Assembly (NCBI RefSeq): GCF_900110875.1 | Contig: NZ_FOFM01000001.1 | Coordinates: 372,001-436,000 of the forward strand | Source: Pseudovibrio axinellae | GTDB lineage: Bacteria > Pseudomonadota > Alphaproteobacteria > Rhizobiales > Stappiaceae | Reading direction: 5' to 3' | DNA length: 64,000 nt | In this document: one piece after another, positions 24,183 to 32,729 of the stretch | Layout: every line of letters begins with the position of its first letter | Position numbering within the stretch: position 1 is the first letter of the stretch | Program-made: the position numbers and the translations under genes | Notes under the pieces: model-generated | The model's database searches: none | Seen by the model: only the letters and a program-made list of their open reading frames with translations | Told to the model about the DNA's origin: nothing

Positions 24183-25181
24183 TTATTGATTGTCTGAAAG
24201 ACACTCATTGATGGTACGACCCATCTGTTTGAGCAGGTCTGTGTACAATTGCGGGCCAGCTTGCAGGTTGGAGCCCAATGGATCAAGCTCGGCTGTCTTT
24301 ACGCCGGTGCCTTCTTTGAGCACGGCCACCATTTTGGGGTTGAACTGAGCCTCTGAGAACACACAGCTTGCACCGAGGCTCTCCAGTTTCTGGCGCACCT
24401 GCGACAAGCGGCGGGCACCTGGCAGCACCTCTGGGCTGACCGTGACTGATCCAACTGCGTTTAAGTCATAGGCCTCTTCAAAATAACGGTAGGCATCATG
24501 AAACACCACGAAGGGTTTATCGTGGTTGTTTTCCAGCTCCACCTTCAACGACTTTGAGAGCTTATTGATCCGGGCTTCCTCCGCCTGTGCATTAGCAGCG
24601 TATTTGGCAGCATTTTCTGGGTCGGCTTTAGAAAGCGTTTTTGCAATCTCATCCAGCATGACAACCGCGTTTTGCGGGTCTAGCCAAAGATGCATATCAA
24701 ACGCCTGTGCGTCATGTTCCTCATCATCATGAGAGGCTGAAGCGTGCTCGTGCTCATCATGTGCTTCATGTTCGTCGTGGTGCTGATCACCACCGTGCTC
24801 ATGGGCTTCAAAATCACCCCCTTCACGAAAACTCAAAAGCTTTAGACCCTCAGCATCCTTCAGGCTAACGATCTTCGCAGATGGCGCCAGGTTCGAAAGC
24901 GGCGTTTCCAGAAAGTTCTCCATTCCCGGCCCAACCCAAAACACAACATCTGCATCTGCGATTTTGCGCGCTGTGGACGGTCTTAGAGTGAACGTATGCG
25001 GCGAGCCTGCCCCTTGCACCACAAGATCAGGTGTGCCGACACCTTCCATGACACTTGCCACCAGCGAGTGGATTGGCTTGATGGAGGCAACCACGTTGAC
25101 CTGCCCAAAAGCCAGAGAAGGGGCTGATAGAGTGGCGGTAAGAAGACCGAACATACCCATTGAGCGAACCAGATGCATCAT
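24183..25181 (-). CDS. znuA: Zinc ABC transporter substrate-binding protein ZnuA
   Basis: Periplasmic high-affinity zinc-binding protein of 332 residues. A signal peptide ends near residue 26 (LAFGQ). The first zinc-ligand region is SPHTFTLRPS (His in SPHT). A long His/Asp/Glu-rich loop lies at about 125-160 (HEHGGDQHHDEHEAHDEH and more), the hallmark of ZnuA over manganese relatives. DMHLWLDPQNA follows with the second His, then FHDAYRYFE with the third. Tandem Zur-like boxes lie directly upstream. The permease and ATPase genes znuBC are not in the window, so znuA is separately transcribed here, an arrangement seen in alphaproteobacteria where znuA and znuCB are apart. Confidence 0.95.
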   Translation of the reverse strand: MMHLVRSMGMFGLLTATLSAPSLAFGQVNVVASIKPIHSLVASVMEGVGTPDLVVQGAGSPHTFTLRPSTARKIADADVVFWVGPGMENFLETPLSNLAPSAKIVSLKDAEGLKLLSFREGGDFEAHEHGGDQHHDEHEAHDEHEHASASHDDEEHDAQAFDMHLWLDPQNAVVMLDEIAKTLSKADPENAAKYAANAQAEEARINKLSKSLKVELENNHDKPFVVFHDAYRYFEEAYDLNAVGSVTVSPEVLPGARRLSQVRQKLESLGASCVFSEAQFNPKMVAVLKEGTGVKTAELDPLGSNLQAGPQLYTDLLKQMGRTINECLSDNQ

Positions 25182-25196
25182 AAGCGCACAACCAAC

Positions 25197-25236
25197 TTTG
25201 TTATAGTATTACATTCAATTTTGTTAGTTTATAACA
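25197..25236. promoter_or_regulatory. Tandem Zur-like boxes upstream of znuA
   Basis: TGTTATAGTATTACA (25199-25213) and TGTTAGTTTATAACA (25222-25236) each differ by two positions from the palindromic pattern TGTTATAnTATAACA that alphaproteobacterial Zur recognises. They lie 18 and 41 bp before the znuA start codon, suitable for blocking its promoter when zinc is plentiful. Confidence 0.78.
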
Positions 25237-25423
25237 TCACGTATTTTAGAACACAACAGGCCTCTATGGGTTTTCAGCACAGGGAACACGTCCTTTCGGC
25301 ACCTCACCCCCTGCCTGACAGGCTCATCTAGCCCAACCTCTGTAAGTTGTTAGTTTTGCCTGATACCGCTGCCAAAATGACGAAACTCCTGTTATATTCA
25401 CGTAAAATCTATTGGGGTAAATT

Positions 25424-25903
25424 ATGGCCGAAGTTAAGGATGAGCTGGATCGAAAATTGATTGCGATCTTGCAAGGGAATGCCCGCGAACCGGTGTCCTC
25501 GATTGCGCGGCGACTGGATGTTGCACGCTCAACTGTTCAAGAGCGCATTGCCCGCCTTGAACGCAAAGGCATCATTATCGGCTATACGGCAATCCTAGGA
25601 GATCAGCAGGACGAAAAACGCGTGCAGGCGTTGGTGATGCTTTCTGTTGCACAGCAACGCTCCCGTGAGTTGATTACCCAGCTGGAATCTTACCCTGAGA
25701 TCCGTAGTTGCCTGACCATTTCCGGTGAGTTTGACCTCTGTCTGATTGTGGAACCAGACCGGCTGGAAGAGTTGGATGCTGTGCTTGATGAGATTGCTGC
25801 AATCCCGGGTGTTGAGCGAACACGTTCGTCTATTGTGCTGACGAAGAAGTTTGAGAGGCAACGGCCTTTCATGCCGCAAAATACCTATAGCATTGAGAAT
25901 TAG
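25424..25903 (+). CDS. Lrp/AsnC-family transcriptional regulator
   Basis: A 159-residue Lrp/AsnC regulator. The N-terminal helix-turn-helix is DRKLIAILQGNAREPVSSIARRLDVARSTVQERIARLERKG (in two parts, residues 8-48). The ligand-binding RAM domain has SGEFDLCLIVE near residue 100, equivalent to the conserved G-D/Y-L segment. It precedes a saccharopine-dehydrogenase-like gene by 243 bp, and the gap contains a perfect palindrome, so control of that gene and possible sensing of lysine or a related amino acid is a reasonable inference. A hairpin after the stop separates the two transcripts. Confidence 0.93.
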   Translation: MAEVKDELDRKLIAILQGNAREPVSSIARRLDVARSTVQERIARLERKGIIIGYTAILGDQQDEKRVQALVMLSVAQQRSRELITQLESYPEIRSCLTISGEFDLCLIVEPDRLEELDAVLDEIAAIPGVERTRSSIVLTKKFERQRPFMPQNTYSIEN

Positions 25904-25926
25904 CGATCCTTGTACCCTCGTGAATT

Positions 25927-25950
25927 CAACCCAGCCCAAAAGCTGGGTTG
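25927..25950 (+). terminator. Stem-loop after the Lrp gene
   Basis: Perfect 9-bp stem CAACCCAGC / GCTGGGTTG with a 6-base loop, 23 bases after the stop codon. There is no U-run, so termination efficiency is uncertain. Confidence 0.6.
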
Positions 25951-26020
25951 GTGGCTCAACGCACGAACAGCGCGACTCATGCCTCAAACGAAGCCACAAA
26001 CTGTCATTTTCACATTTTTA

Positions 26021-26035
26021 ATGTCAATGTGACAT
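26021..26035. promoter_or_regulatory. Palindromic operator candidate upstream of the saccharopine-dehydrogenase-like gene
   Basis: ATGTCAATGTGACAT is a perfect 6-bp inverted repeat with a 3-base centre, in AT-rich DNA 111 bp before the start at 26147. Related half-sites (CTGTCAT, GCCGTCA) flank it. It fits a multi-site Lrp/AsnC operator. Confidence 0.55.
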
Positions 26036-26146
26036 ATTTGCCGTCAAATATACGGATCAAAGCGTCATTTCGGCAAGTTGCCCCGTAAACTCCGGCAGTG
26101 TTTTCGCGTAGACTGGTAGTCAATCGAAACAAGCTTGGAGGAGCTT

Positions 26147-27268
26147 ATGAACCGACATCATGTCGCTGTTGTTGGAGCAGGTAAGATCGGTGGGATGATC
26201 GCTGCACTGTTGCAGGGGTCTGGAGATTACCAGATCAAAATACTGGACCAAAGTGTTGAAGCGCTGACGGAGTTGGACGTTGCGCATGTAACAACACAGG
26301 CACTGGATGTAAGCGATCCTGCAAAACTTACGCATGCCCTTAAAGAATGCGATGCTGTAATCTCTGCGGCTCCATTTTTCCTGACCCCAGTGATTGCGCA
26401 GGCCGCCAAAGATGCAGACTGCCACTACCTTGACTTGACCGAGGACGTGGACAGTACTGCCATGGTTGAGAAGATTGCTGAAGGTGCCAATAAAGCGTTT
26501 GCTCCGCAATGCGGTCTTGCCCCTGGTTTTGTTTCCATTGCCGGGCATGATCTTGCTCAGCAGTTTGAGAGCCTTGAAGACCTGCACTTGCGTGTTGGTG
26601 CCCTGCCCCGTTACCCAACAAACAAATTGAAATACAATCTTACTTGGTCCACGGACGGGTTGATCAATGAGTATTGTAATCCGTGCCTTGCCATTGAAGG
26701 CGGCGAACTCACCACTGTGCCAGCCCTTGCCGGTTTGCAAAATTTCTCCCTTGATGGTGTTGATTATGAAGCCTTTAACACCTCTGGTGGTTTGGGCTCA
26801 CTTTCAAAAACACTGCAAGGCAAAGTGCAGAGCCTGCGATACCTCTCCATTCGTTATCCCGGTCATCGGGATATTATGGAGCTGTTGCTCAAGGACCTAG
26901 GCTTTATCAATAAGCGAGAGCTGCTGAAAGAGGTGATGGAAGACGCTATTCCAGCCACCATGCAGGACCGGGTGCTGATCTTCATTACCGCAACGGGTAT
27001 GAAAGATGGTCGTTTTCAGCAAAGGTCCTACTCCCATGTTGTGAATGACCGGGAGATCATGGGCAAACACTGGAGCGGCATTCAGATTACAACAGCCGCC
27101 AGCATTTGCGCGACGCTGGACATGTTGATGACGAACAAGTTGCAGGCCAAAGGGTTTATCAAACAGGAAAGCATCAATTTGAAAGACTTCCTGTCCAACC
27201 GCTTTGGTCGCCTTTACAACAATGGTGGCTCAGACCACGAAACTCCGGGCCACCAACTGGCTGCCTGA
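26147..27268 (+). CDS. Saccharopine dehydrogenase NADP-binding-domain family protein
   Basis: A 373-residue oxidoreductase of the saccharopine dehydrogenase/lysine-ketoglutarate reductase fold. The Rossmann motif GAGKIGG is at residues 9-15, followed by the family segment AVISAAPFFLTPVIAQAAKD and a Gly-Leu-Ala-Pro-Gly substrate loop (CGLAPGFVSIAG). The catalytic domain runs from about 130 onward, with C-terminal ITTAASICATLD. ATG 26147 is chosen because GGAGGAG lies immediately upstream. Family members act on saccharopine, lysine, or carboxynorspermidine. The adjacent Lrp regulator and palindrome suggest amino-acid-dependent control. Exact substrate is not decided by sequence. Confidence 0.88.
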   Translation: MNRHHVAVVGAGKIGGMIAALLQGSGDYQIKILDQSVEALTELDVAHVTTQALDVSDPAKLTHALKECDAVISAAPFFLTPVIAQAAKDADCHYLDLTEDVDSTAMVEKIAEGANKAFAPQCGLAPGFVSIAGHDLAQQFESLEDLHLRVGALPRYPTNKLKYNLTWSTDGLINEYCNPCLAIEGGELTTVPALAGLQNFSLDGVDYEAFNTSGGLGSLSKTLQGKVQSLRYLSIRYPGHRDIMELLLKDLGFINKRELLKEVMEDAIPATMQDRVLIFITATGMKDGRFQQRSYSHVVNDREIMGKHWSGIQITTAASICATLDMLMTNKLQAKGFIKQESINLKDFLSNRFGRLYNNGGSDHETPGHQLAA

Positions 27269-27285
27269 GGGTCAACGCATAATGG

Positions 27286-27308
27286 AGCGCAGTCTTAAAG
27301 ACTGCGCT
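27286..27308 (+). terminator. Stem-loop terminator after the saccharopine-dehydrogenase-like gene
   Basis: A 10-bp stem AGCGCAGTCT / AGACTGCGCT with a 3-base loop, 17 bases after the stop; only a short T-run follows. Confidence 0.7.
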
Positions 27309-27421
27309 TTCAGCTTGCACCTAAACAGCAAGAAATGGGTTGCCTGCCCCCTTGCGGCTCTGGGCTATTTCAAGTGTACTGGAAAGCACGCTGTAATTTG
27401 AAGGAATGGGGAGCTGTGAAA

Positions 27422-28009
27422 ATGCGTGACCTTGCAATCTTAACATTTCAAAGCCTTGATGGTGTCATGCAGGCTCCGAGCCAGCCAGAGGAAGACGTAA
27501 CGGGTGGGTTTGACCTTGGCGGGTGGGCGCAGCCCTATTGGGAGGACGTCATGGAGCAGGTTAAAGTAGAGGCTATGTCTGCCCCCTATGATTTTCTCTA
27601 CGGGCGCAAGACATACGATTTATTTGCTGCGCATTGGCAAAATGCAGACCCAAACGAAGCAGCAACACAGACCATCAATCAAGCGCAAAAGTATGTGGTG
27701 ACATCTCGCAGCGACGATTTGGGGTGGGTCAATGCAAACAGGGTGGAGGGCAACCTGCCCGAAGCGATCGGAAACCTCAAGCGCATGGACGGGCCTTTGT
27801 TGCAGGTGCATGGAAGCTGGGCACTGATCCAGCAGCTTTTAGAACACGACTTGATCGATGAGTTTCGTCTATGGACATTTCCAGTGATACTGGGCAAGGG
27901 CAAGAAGTTATTTCAAGACGCTGTTACGCGCAGATCTCTTAAACAGATCAGGTCTGGCAGCACACCAGGCGGTGTGTCGATGGGGTTTTATCGGCGCGCA
28001 GTTGATTGA
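27422..28009 (+). CDS. Dihydrofolate reductase/RibD C-terminal domain family protein
   Basis: A 195-residue stand-alone RibD-C/DHFR-fold protein, typical of the YyaP/DUF-type reductases. The N terminus has ILTFQSLDGVMQAP (NADPH-site start with S-x-DG), LYGRKTYDLF corresponds to the G-R-x-T motif, and the C-terminal region has LQVHGSWALIQQLLEHDLIDEFRLW and PVILGKGKKLF, the RibD-C hallmark. ATG 27422 has GGGGAG eight bases upstream; the open frame extends further but without family character. The physiological substrate is unknown; not the housekeeping folA. Shares a bidirectional terminator with cydC. Confidence 0.88.
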   Translation: MRDLAILTFQSLDGVMQAPSQPEEDVTGGFDLGGWAQPYWEDVMEQVKVEAMSAPYDFLYGRKTYDLFAAHWQNADPNEAATQTINQAQKYVVTSRSDDLGWVNANRVEGNLPEAIGNLKRMDGPLLQVHGSWALIQQLLEHDLIDEFRLWTFPVILGKGKKLFQDAVTRRSLKQIRSGSTPGGVSMGFYRRAVD

Positions 28010-28048
28010 GGCTTCCTGCAACTAGATGCACCTTAGCCTTTTCAAAAC

Positions 28049-28089
28049 GCAAAGAGCGCAGCCCTTAATACCGTGGCTACGCTCTTTTA
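28049..28089. terminator. Bidirectional terminator between the RibD-C-like gene and cydC
   Basis: Stem AAAGAGCGCAGCC pairs with GGCTACGCTCTTT (one mismatch) around a 10-base loop, with T-rich flank on the plus side and the convergent cydC stop 20 bp away. Confidence 0.75.
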
Positions 28090-28108
28090 ACTCAAGGCCA
28101 GGTTCTGC

Positions 28109-29848
28109 TTAGTCGTCGCGAAGACGGTCTTTGATCTCTTGTGAAAGCGGCATCTCCACTTCACTCAACTTGCCTTGTTCCAACACAAGAACACGGTCCG
28201 CGCCTTCAAGTTCACTGGCACGGTGGGAAACCATCAATACAGTCTTGCCCCGTGTCATAGCGCGGAAGGAAACAAGCACTGTGTCAGCAGTTGCGTGGTC
28301 GAGGCCTTCTGTCAACTCATCTGCGATCCAGATTTCAGGATCGCGCAAGTAAGCCCGTGCCAAGGCAAGACGTCGACCTTCGCCGCCCGACAGGCCCAGA
28401 CCGCCCTCACCTAAGCGCGTTTCCAATTTTTCGTTTCTGCTTTCCACAAGCTCTTTGAGGCCAGCGTGTGCTAAAGCCTCCCAAAGTTCGCTGTCAGTTG
28501 CCTCTTCGCGTGCAACCCGCAGGTTCTCTGCAATGGTGCTATGAAAGATCTGCGTGCGTTGACCCACAACTGTAAGTGTTGCGCGCAGTTTGTCTTCTGC
28601 AAGTTCAGCAAGGTCTACACCACCAATCTGGATGGTTCCGTTTTGCGGCGTTTGCAGGCGTGCAACGATGGCAGCAAGGGTCGACTTACCTGAACCACTG
28701 GGGCCAATCACCACGGTCCGGCTACCGGTTGGCAGCCTCAAATCCATACCGTTTAGAATTGGTGCAGCCTTTGGCGTGTACGCAAAGCCAATATCTTTAA
28801 GAAGCAAAGCGTTACTGCCATTCTCAAACGCAGGCGTTTCAGAATTACGTCTGGCATTGTGTAAGGCTTCATTGTCCTGCCCTACGCTGAGCAGCGAGCG
28901 AACACGATCAGCTGCACCAGACATCTTGCTCCAGCTGCCGGCGCTGTTGGCAACAGAGATCAAAAGCTCTGGCAGTGCCATTGCAACGAAGGCAAACAGG
29001 GCGATGTGTTTCAGTTCCATCTGACCTTGCTGATACGCATAGGCAGCAAACAGGAAGGTTACCGCAATCATCACCTGGCTCATCGTGCTGATAACGGCCT
29101 GATTGCGCATGTCGGTCAGCTCGCTTTGCTCCTGCATCTCATCCAGCTGGTCTACAGCTTTAAGAGCGGCGGCACGTTGTTGTTCCAAACCGCCAAAGAC
29201 GGAAAGGTCACGACGGCCACGCACCAGATCAGAGACACGCACACGCAAAGCATCCCGCGCTGCGTTGAGCTTGCGGGCCTGAGCCTTTTTGCGATGACCA
29301 CCAGACTTTGCCAAAATTGTAAGACCAGCAGCCTGCACAGCGCCAAGAGCGATGGATGCCATTGGCGAATACTGCCACAGTATCACCAGTGTGAGCCCCG
29401 TAATGATGGCAGCAGAAGCCAGCGGTACAACAAGGCGCAGGAACAAACCATCAAGCTGATCCACATCACTGACCACACGAGAAAGCGCTGTTGCCGAGCG
29501 CTGGCTCAAGGTTCCATTATCAGCACGTGCAACGAGCCCACGGAAAACACCTGAGCGCAGGTTGGCCAGAAAGCGGAAGGTGGCATCGTGTGTAATGACG
29601 CGCTCAGCGTACCGTCCAAAAATGCGCATGCAGGCATAAAGGCGAATACTGCCGGCAGCAGAGCTGGTGTTGAATGCAACCGCACCTGCAGACAAGCCTG
29701 CTAATGCTGTTGCGGTAATGAAATACCCAGAAACAGCCAGAAGCGCTATACCTGCTGCTGCTGGAAGAAAGGCCAGAACGAGACCACCCCAGAATGCGAG
29801 CGGTTCTTCTTTTTGTAAAAGCCAGATGATGCGGAGTGACGATCTCAT
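28109..29848 (-). CDS. cydC: Thiol reductant ABC exporter subunit CydC
   Basis: Half-transporter of 579 residues forming the CydDC heterodimer, which exports glutathione/cysteine to the periplasm and is needed for assembly of cytochrome bd and periplasmic cytochromes. The six-helix membrane domain occupies residues 1-310, with the CydC-specific start VSGYFITATALAG and IRLYACMRIFGRYAERV. The ATPase domain contains Walker A GPSGSGKS, the signature LSGGEGRRLALARA and Walker B IWIADELTEGLD. It overlaps cydD by four bases (ATGA), so the two are translationally coupled. No cydAB genes follow, since the next gene downstream is convergent. Confidence 0.95.
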   Translation of the reverse strand: MRSSLRIIWLLQKEEPLAFWGGLVLAFLPAAAGIALLAVSGYFITATALAGLSAGAVAFNTSSAAGSIRLYACMRIFGRYAERVITHDATFRFLANLRSGVFRGLVARADNGTLSQRSATALSRVVSDVDQLDGLFLRLVVPLASAAIITGLTLVILWQYSPMASIALGAVQAAGLTILAKSGGHRKKAQARKLNAARDALRVRVSDLVRGRRDLSVFGGLEQQRAAALKAVDQLDEMQEQSELTDMRNQAVISTMSQVMIAVTFLFAAYAYQQGQMELKHIALFAFVAMALPELLISVANSAGSWSKMSGAADRVRSLLSVGQDNEALHNARRNSETPAFENGSNALLLKDIGFAYTPKAAPILNGMDLRLPTGSRTVVIGPSGSGKSTLAAIVARLQTPQNGTIQIGGVDLAELAEDKLRATLTVVGQRTQIFHSTIAENLRVAREEATDSELWEALAHAGLKELVESRNEKLETRLGEGGLGLSGGEGRRLALARAYLRDPEIWIADELTEGLDHATADTVLVSFRAMTRGKTVLMVSHRASELEGADRVLVLEQGKLSEVEMPLSQEIKDRLRDD

Positions 29849-31650
29849 TGCTGTTCTCCTTCACGTTCGCTCAACTCAACCAGCACGCCTTCTTTCAAGG
29901 TCAAAACGCGATCTGCAGAGCTTACAACGCGCGGGTCATGGGTTGCGACGAGAACAGGCTTGTTATGAGCCAATGTCTTCAAGGCTGTGACAACCTTTTG
30001 CGCGGTTGCGCCATCCAAATCAGCTGTTGGCTCATCTGCAATTATCAGCCTTGCGTCTTTACGCAGGGCGGCGCGAGCCAGTGCGAAACGGCGGCGTTCT
30101 CCAAGCGAGAGACCTTTACCATCCTCACCAATCGGACCGGACAAGCCATTTGGAATTTTGCAAAGCAACTCATCAACAGCTGCCAGTTTCAAGGCTTCCG
30201 TCAACTGGGCATCATCGGCAGACTTATCAGCGCGGCGCAGGTTGGCGCGCAATGTGCCGTGGAACAACTCCGGATTTTGGGAAAGCACGGAGATAGATTG
30301 TTGCCAGTTGGTCAGACCATAGGAGGAAAGCGGAAGGCCGCCATAGGAGATTTGACCCAACTCAGCAGGCAAGAAGCCGAGGATGCAGTCCATAAGTGAG
30401 GACTTTCCAGTTCCGCTAGGGCCTTTAATGACAATCAGCTCAGGCTCGCTGATGCTCAAGGAAACATCAGACAGGATGGTGCGTCCACCACGGGTTACGC
30501 GAAGATTTTTGATGGTGAGTGCGCCAGAAACAGGTAGTGGCACCACGTCGATGTCCGCGCCCACAACTTCATGCTTACTATCACTTTCCAGTTGCTTTTG
30601 CAGCTCTACAATATGATCAGCAGCAGCAATACCAGCTGCGCGGTCATGATAGGCAGCGGCGAACGCCCGCAATGGTGAGAAATATTCTGGCACGATCATG
30701 AGCATGAACAGTCCGCCTGCAAGCGTTAACGGAGACCCATAGGCACCAAAGGCCCAATCTCCCAGCAAGGAGAAGCCAACATAAATTGCCGTGATGGCGA
30801 TTGCTGCAGCGCTGAATAATTCCAGTGCCGTGCTGGAGAGAAACGCGATACGCAGGACACGCATTGTTGACAGGCGGAACTCACCGCCCAACTTGCGGAT
30901 ATCGTCTTCCGAGCGTTTTACAGCGCCGAACAGGCGCAGCGTTTCCATGCCTCTGAGTCGATCCAGCAAGAAACCGCTCATATCAGCAAGCACACCAAGT
31001 TGGCGCTCACTTGCTTTCTTAGCGCGGATACCCACGATCGCCATGAAGACCGGCACCAGCGGGCCAAATACGAGCAGACAAAGAGCTGCAAACCAACTGA
31101 CATAGGCAACCGATGACACAAGGGCGAGCGGCACAAGTGAAAGGCGTGCCTGAATTGGTAAGAAACGCCCAAGATAGGGGCCAATTGCTTGAATATGCTC
31201 AACCGCGATTGACGCAATCTTACCGCTTGCTGGAAGTTCATGTGCCGGAGAAAGGTCTGTCAGATTACTCAATAAGCTGATCTCCAGCCTGTGACGGGCC
31301 TTGGAGGCTGCACGCACCGCTATCTCACCGCCCTTAACCCGTAGCACATGGCGGATCACAGCCAGAAACAAGGTAGAGGCTGCTGCATAGAACGGGTCCA
31401 GCCCCGGACCATGCGGGTCAATCAGCCCTGCAATCGCCAATGCCAAAAGAGCTGCCTGCGGGATCCACATGATCTCCGAGAGCCCTTGCAACATAGCGCC
31501 GCGCTTCACCAGTTTCATTTCTGGGCGCACCGCCTCTTGGAGCCAAATCTGCCCTGCAGATTTTTTACGCCCACGCTTCTTTGTGGCGGTACCTTCCGCT
31601 GCAATCTGCGTATCGGATAGCTCTGTTACATCTGCCAGGTTTTCAGTCAT
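29845..31650 (-). CDS. cydD: Thiol reductant ABC exporter subunit CydD
   Basis: Partner half-transporter of 601 residues. About 40 N-terminal polar residues including a basic KKRGRKK patch precede the membrane domain (helices from about residue 55). The ATPase domain has Walker A GPSGTGKSS, the signature LSLGERRRFALARAAL and Walker B IIADEPTADLD. CydD is the first gene of the pair, as usual. The signature reads LSLGE rather than LSGGE, a tolerated variant. Upstream lies a 447-bp gene-free region that should hold the promoter; no clear FNR or other anaerobic box was recognised there. Confidence 0.95.
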   Translation of the reverse strand: MTENLADVTELSDTQIAAEGTATKKRGRKKSAGQIWLQEAVRPEMKLVKRGAMLQGLSEIMWIPQAALLALAIAGLIDPHGPGLDPFYAAASTLFLAVIRHVLRVKGGEIAVRAASKARHRLEISLLSNLTDLSPAHELPASGKIASIAVEHIQAIGPYLGRFLPIQARLSLVPLALVSSVAYVSWFAALCLLVFGPLVPVFMAIVGIRAKKASERQLGVLADMSGFLLDRLRGMETLRLFGAVKRSEDDIRKLGGEFRLSTMRVLRIAFLSSTALELFSAAAIAITAIYVGFSLLGDWAFGAYGSPLTLAGGLFMLMIVPEYFSPLRAFAAAYHDRAAGIAAADHIVELQKQLESDSKHEVVGADIDVVPLPVSGALTIKNLRVTRGGRTILSDVSLSISEPELIVIKGPSGTGKSSLMDCILGFLPAELGQISYGGLPLSSYGLTNWQQSISVLSQNPELFHGTLRANLRRADKSADDAQLTEALKLAAVDELLCKIPNGLSGPIGEDGKGLSLGERRRFALARAALRKDARLIIADEPTADLDGATAQKVVTALKTLAHNKPVLVATHDPRVVSSADRVLTLKEGVLVELSEREGEQQ

Positions 31651-32097
31651 TCCGCTTGTCCGGTTCCCTCTTAGCCGGGGCTTCTGCCACTAACTCTATC
31701 TGGCAATTTCCAAAAAAACTCTTCTATTGCCATTACTTGCACGTATCACAGGTTCAAACCGTCCGATCCATGTATGCGCACACTTGTTAGAATTACTCCA
31801 GTTTTTTAATAAATCGCAAGAAACTCAAAGGCGAAGACCCCCATTTGGTATGGGACATAAGCGCACAGGAGCGTATGACGATATCTGGAGTGCCCAGCAG
31901 AGCGTTGCTTTAACTAGGTTTTATGGGGTTTTACCCATAAACGGCCACGACAAAAGTCAAAAACTTTCAGAGAAACCCGAATTTTCGGGAATATTAACGG
32001 CTTTCCGCTAGGGTCGCCTAGTTCTCTTGTAACCTCAGCCTACATCGCACTAACAAACTGATATTGCTGAATAACAATAAAAAGGAGAGAACCTGAC
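31651..32097. other. Gene-free region between cydD and the secreted-protein gene, with two hairpins
   Basis: No supported gene in 447 bp. Two small perfect hairpins are seen: TTTATGGG/CCCATAAA (31920-31941) and CCCGAA/TTCGGG (31976-31989). The region must contain divergent promoters for cydDC and the 32098 gene. The ribosome site AAGGAGAG lies just before 32098. Confidence 0.6.
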
Positions 32098-32598
32098 ATG
32101 TTTCGCTCTTTTGGCCTTCAGTGCCTTACGGGAATTTGCGCTCTAAGCCTCGCTTCTTCGGTATTTGCAACAGAAACAACCAGCTCGACTGGGGAGCGGA
32201 GTGATGTGATTCCGCCTTTGGACACATTCAAAACGATGGCCGATGATCTTAAGCCTGAAGGCTGGATTTCCTTCCAAAATCTTGCTGATAAACAAGTTGT
32301 CAGCTTTGCGCCGCTCATGTCGTTGCGGTGCAGGCTAAAGGAAATCAGATATTCAGTAGATTCAAAAGACCTTGATGAGAGTTTTCCGGTTCCCAAGTGT
32401 AATCGCGAATACCCCTTCCATGTGGAACCACAGGGCCTTGAAAGGCCATATGACATAGAATATCGGGTCGACACCGTTCAGGCTTTGGCTGTTCAGCTGT
32501 CTTGGGATGACGGGAGCAAAAGCAAGATAGCCTATTATGAACCTTGCCCAGCCGTGGGCACGGCACCTTGCGCTTACCTTGTTGGCAGCCGCGAATAA
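32098..32598 (+). CDS. Secreted hypothetical protein
   Basis: A 166-residue protein with a signal peptide (residues 1-24, cleavage after SSVFA) and a strong ribosome site, AAGGAGAG. The mature part contains four cysteines (SLRCRLKE, PKCNREYPF, EPCPAV, APCAYLV), probably paired as two disulfides in a small beta-rich periplasmic domain. I do not recognise the family. It is transcribed alone and is convergent with mmsA. No sequence motif suggests enzymatic activity; a periplasmic binding or structural role is only a guess. Confidence 0.75.
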   Translation: MFRSFGLQCLTGICALSLASSVFATETTSSTGERSDVIPPLDTFKTMADDLKPEGWISFQNLADKQVVSFAPLMSLRCRLKEIRYSVDSKDLDESFPVPKCNREYPFHVEPQGLERPYDIEYRVDTVQALAVQLSWDDGSKSKIAYYEPCPAVGTAPCAYLVGSRE

Positions 32599-32622
32599 GA
32601 AGGCATATCAAATACGTCTTTT

Positions 32623-32660
32623 AAAAAAATAGAGCACCAAGTGGGTCCACCTGGTGCTCT
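32623..32660 (-). terminator. Rho-independent terminator of mmsA
   Basis: Stem AGAGCACCA / TGGTGCTCT (32631-32639 with 32652-32660). On the minus strand it is followed by a run of seven U residues (plus-strand A-run 32623-32629), 70 bases after the mmsA stop. Confidence 0.83.
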
Positions 32661-32729
32661 ATGAGTTTCTTCATGTATCTTTCAAAGCATGATGATCATT
32701 TTTAAAAGATACGCTCCAGCGCTAAAGAC

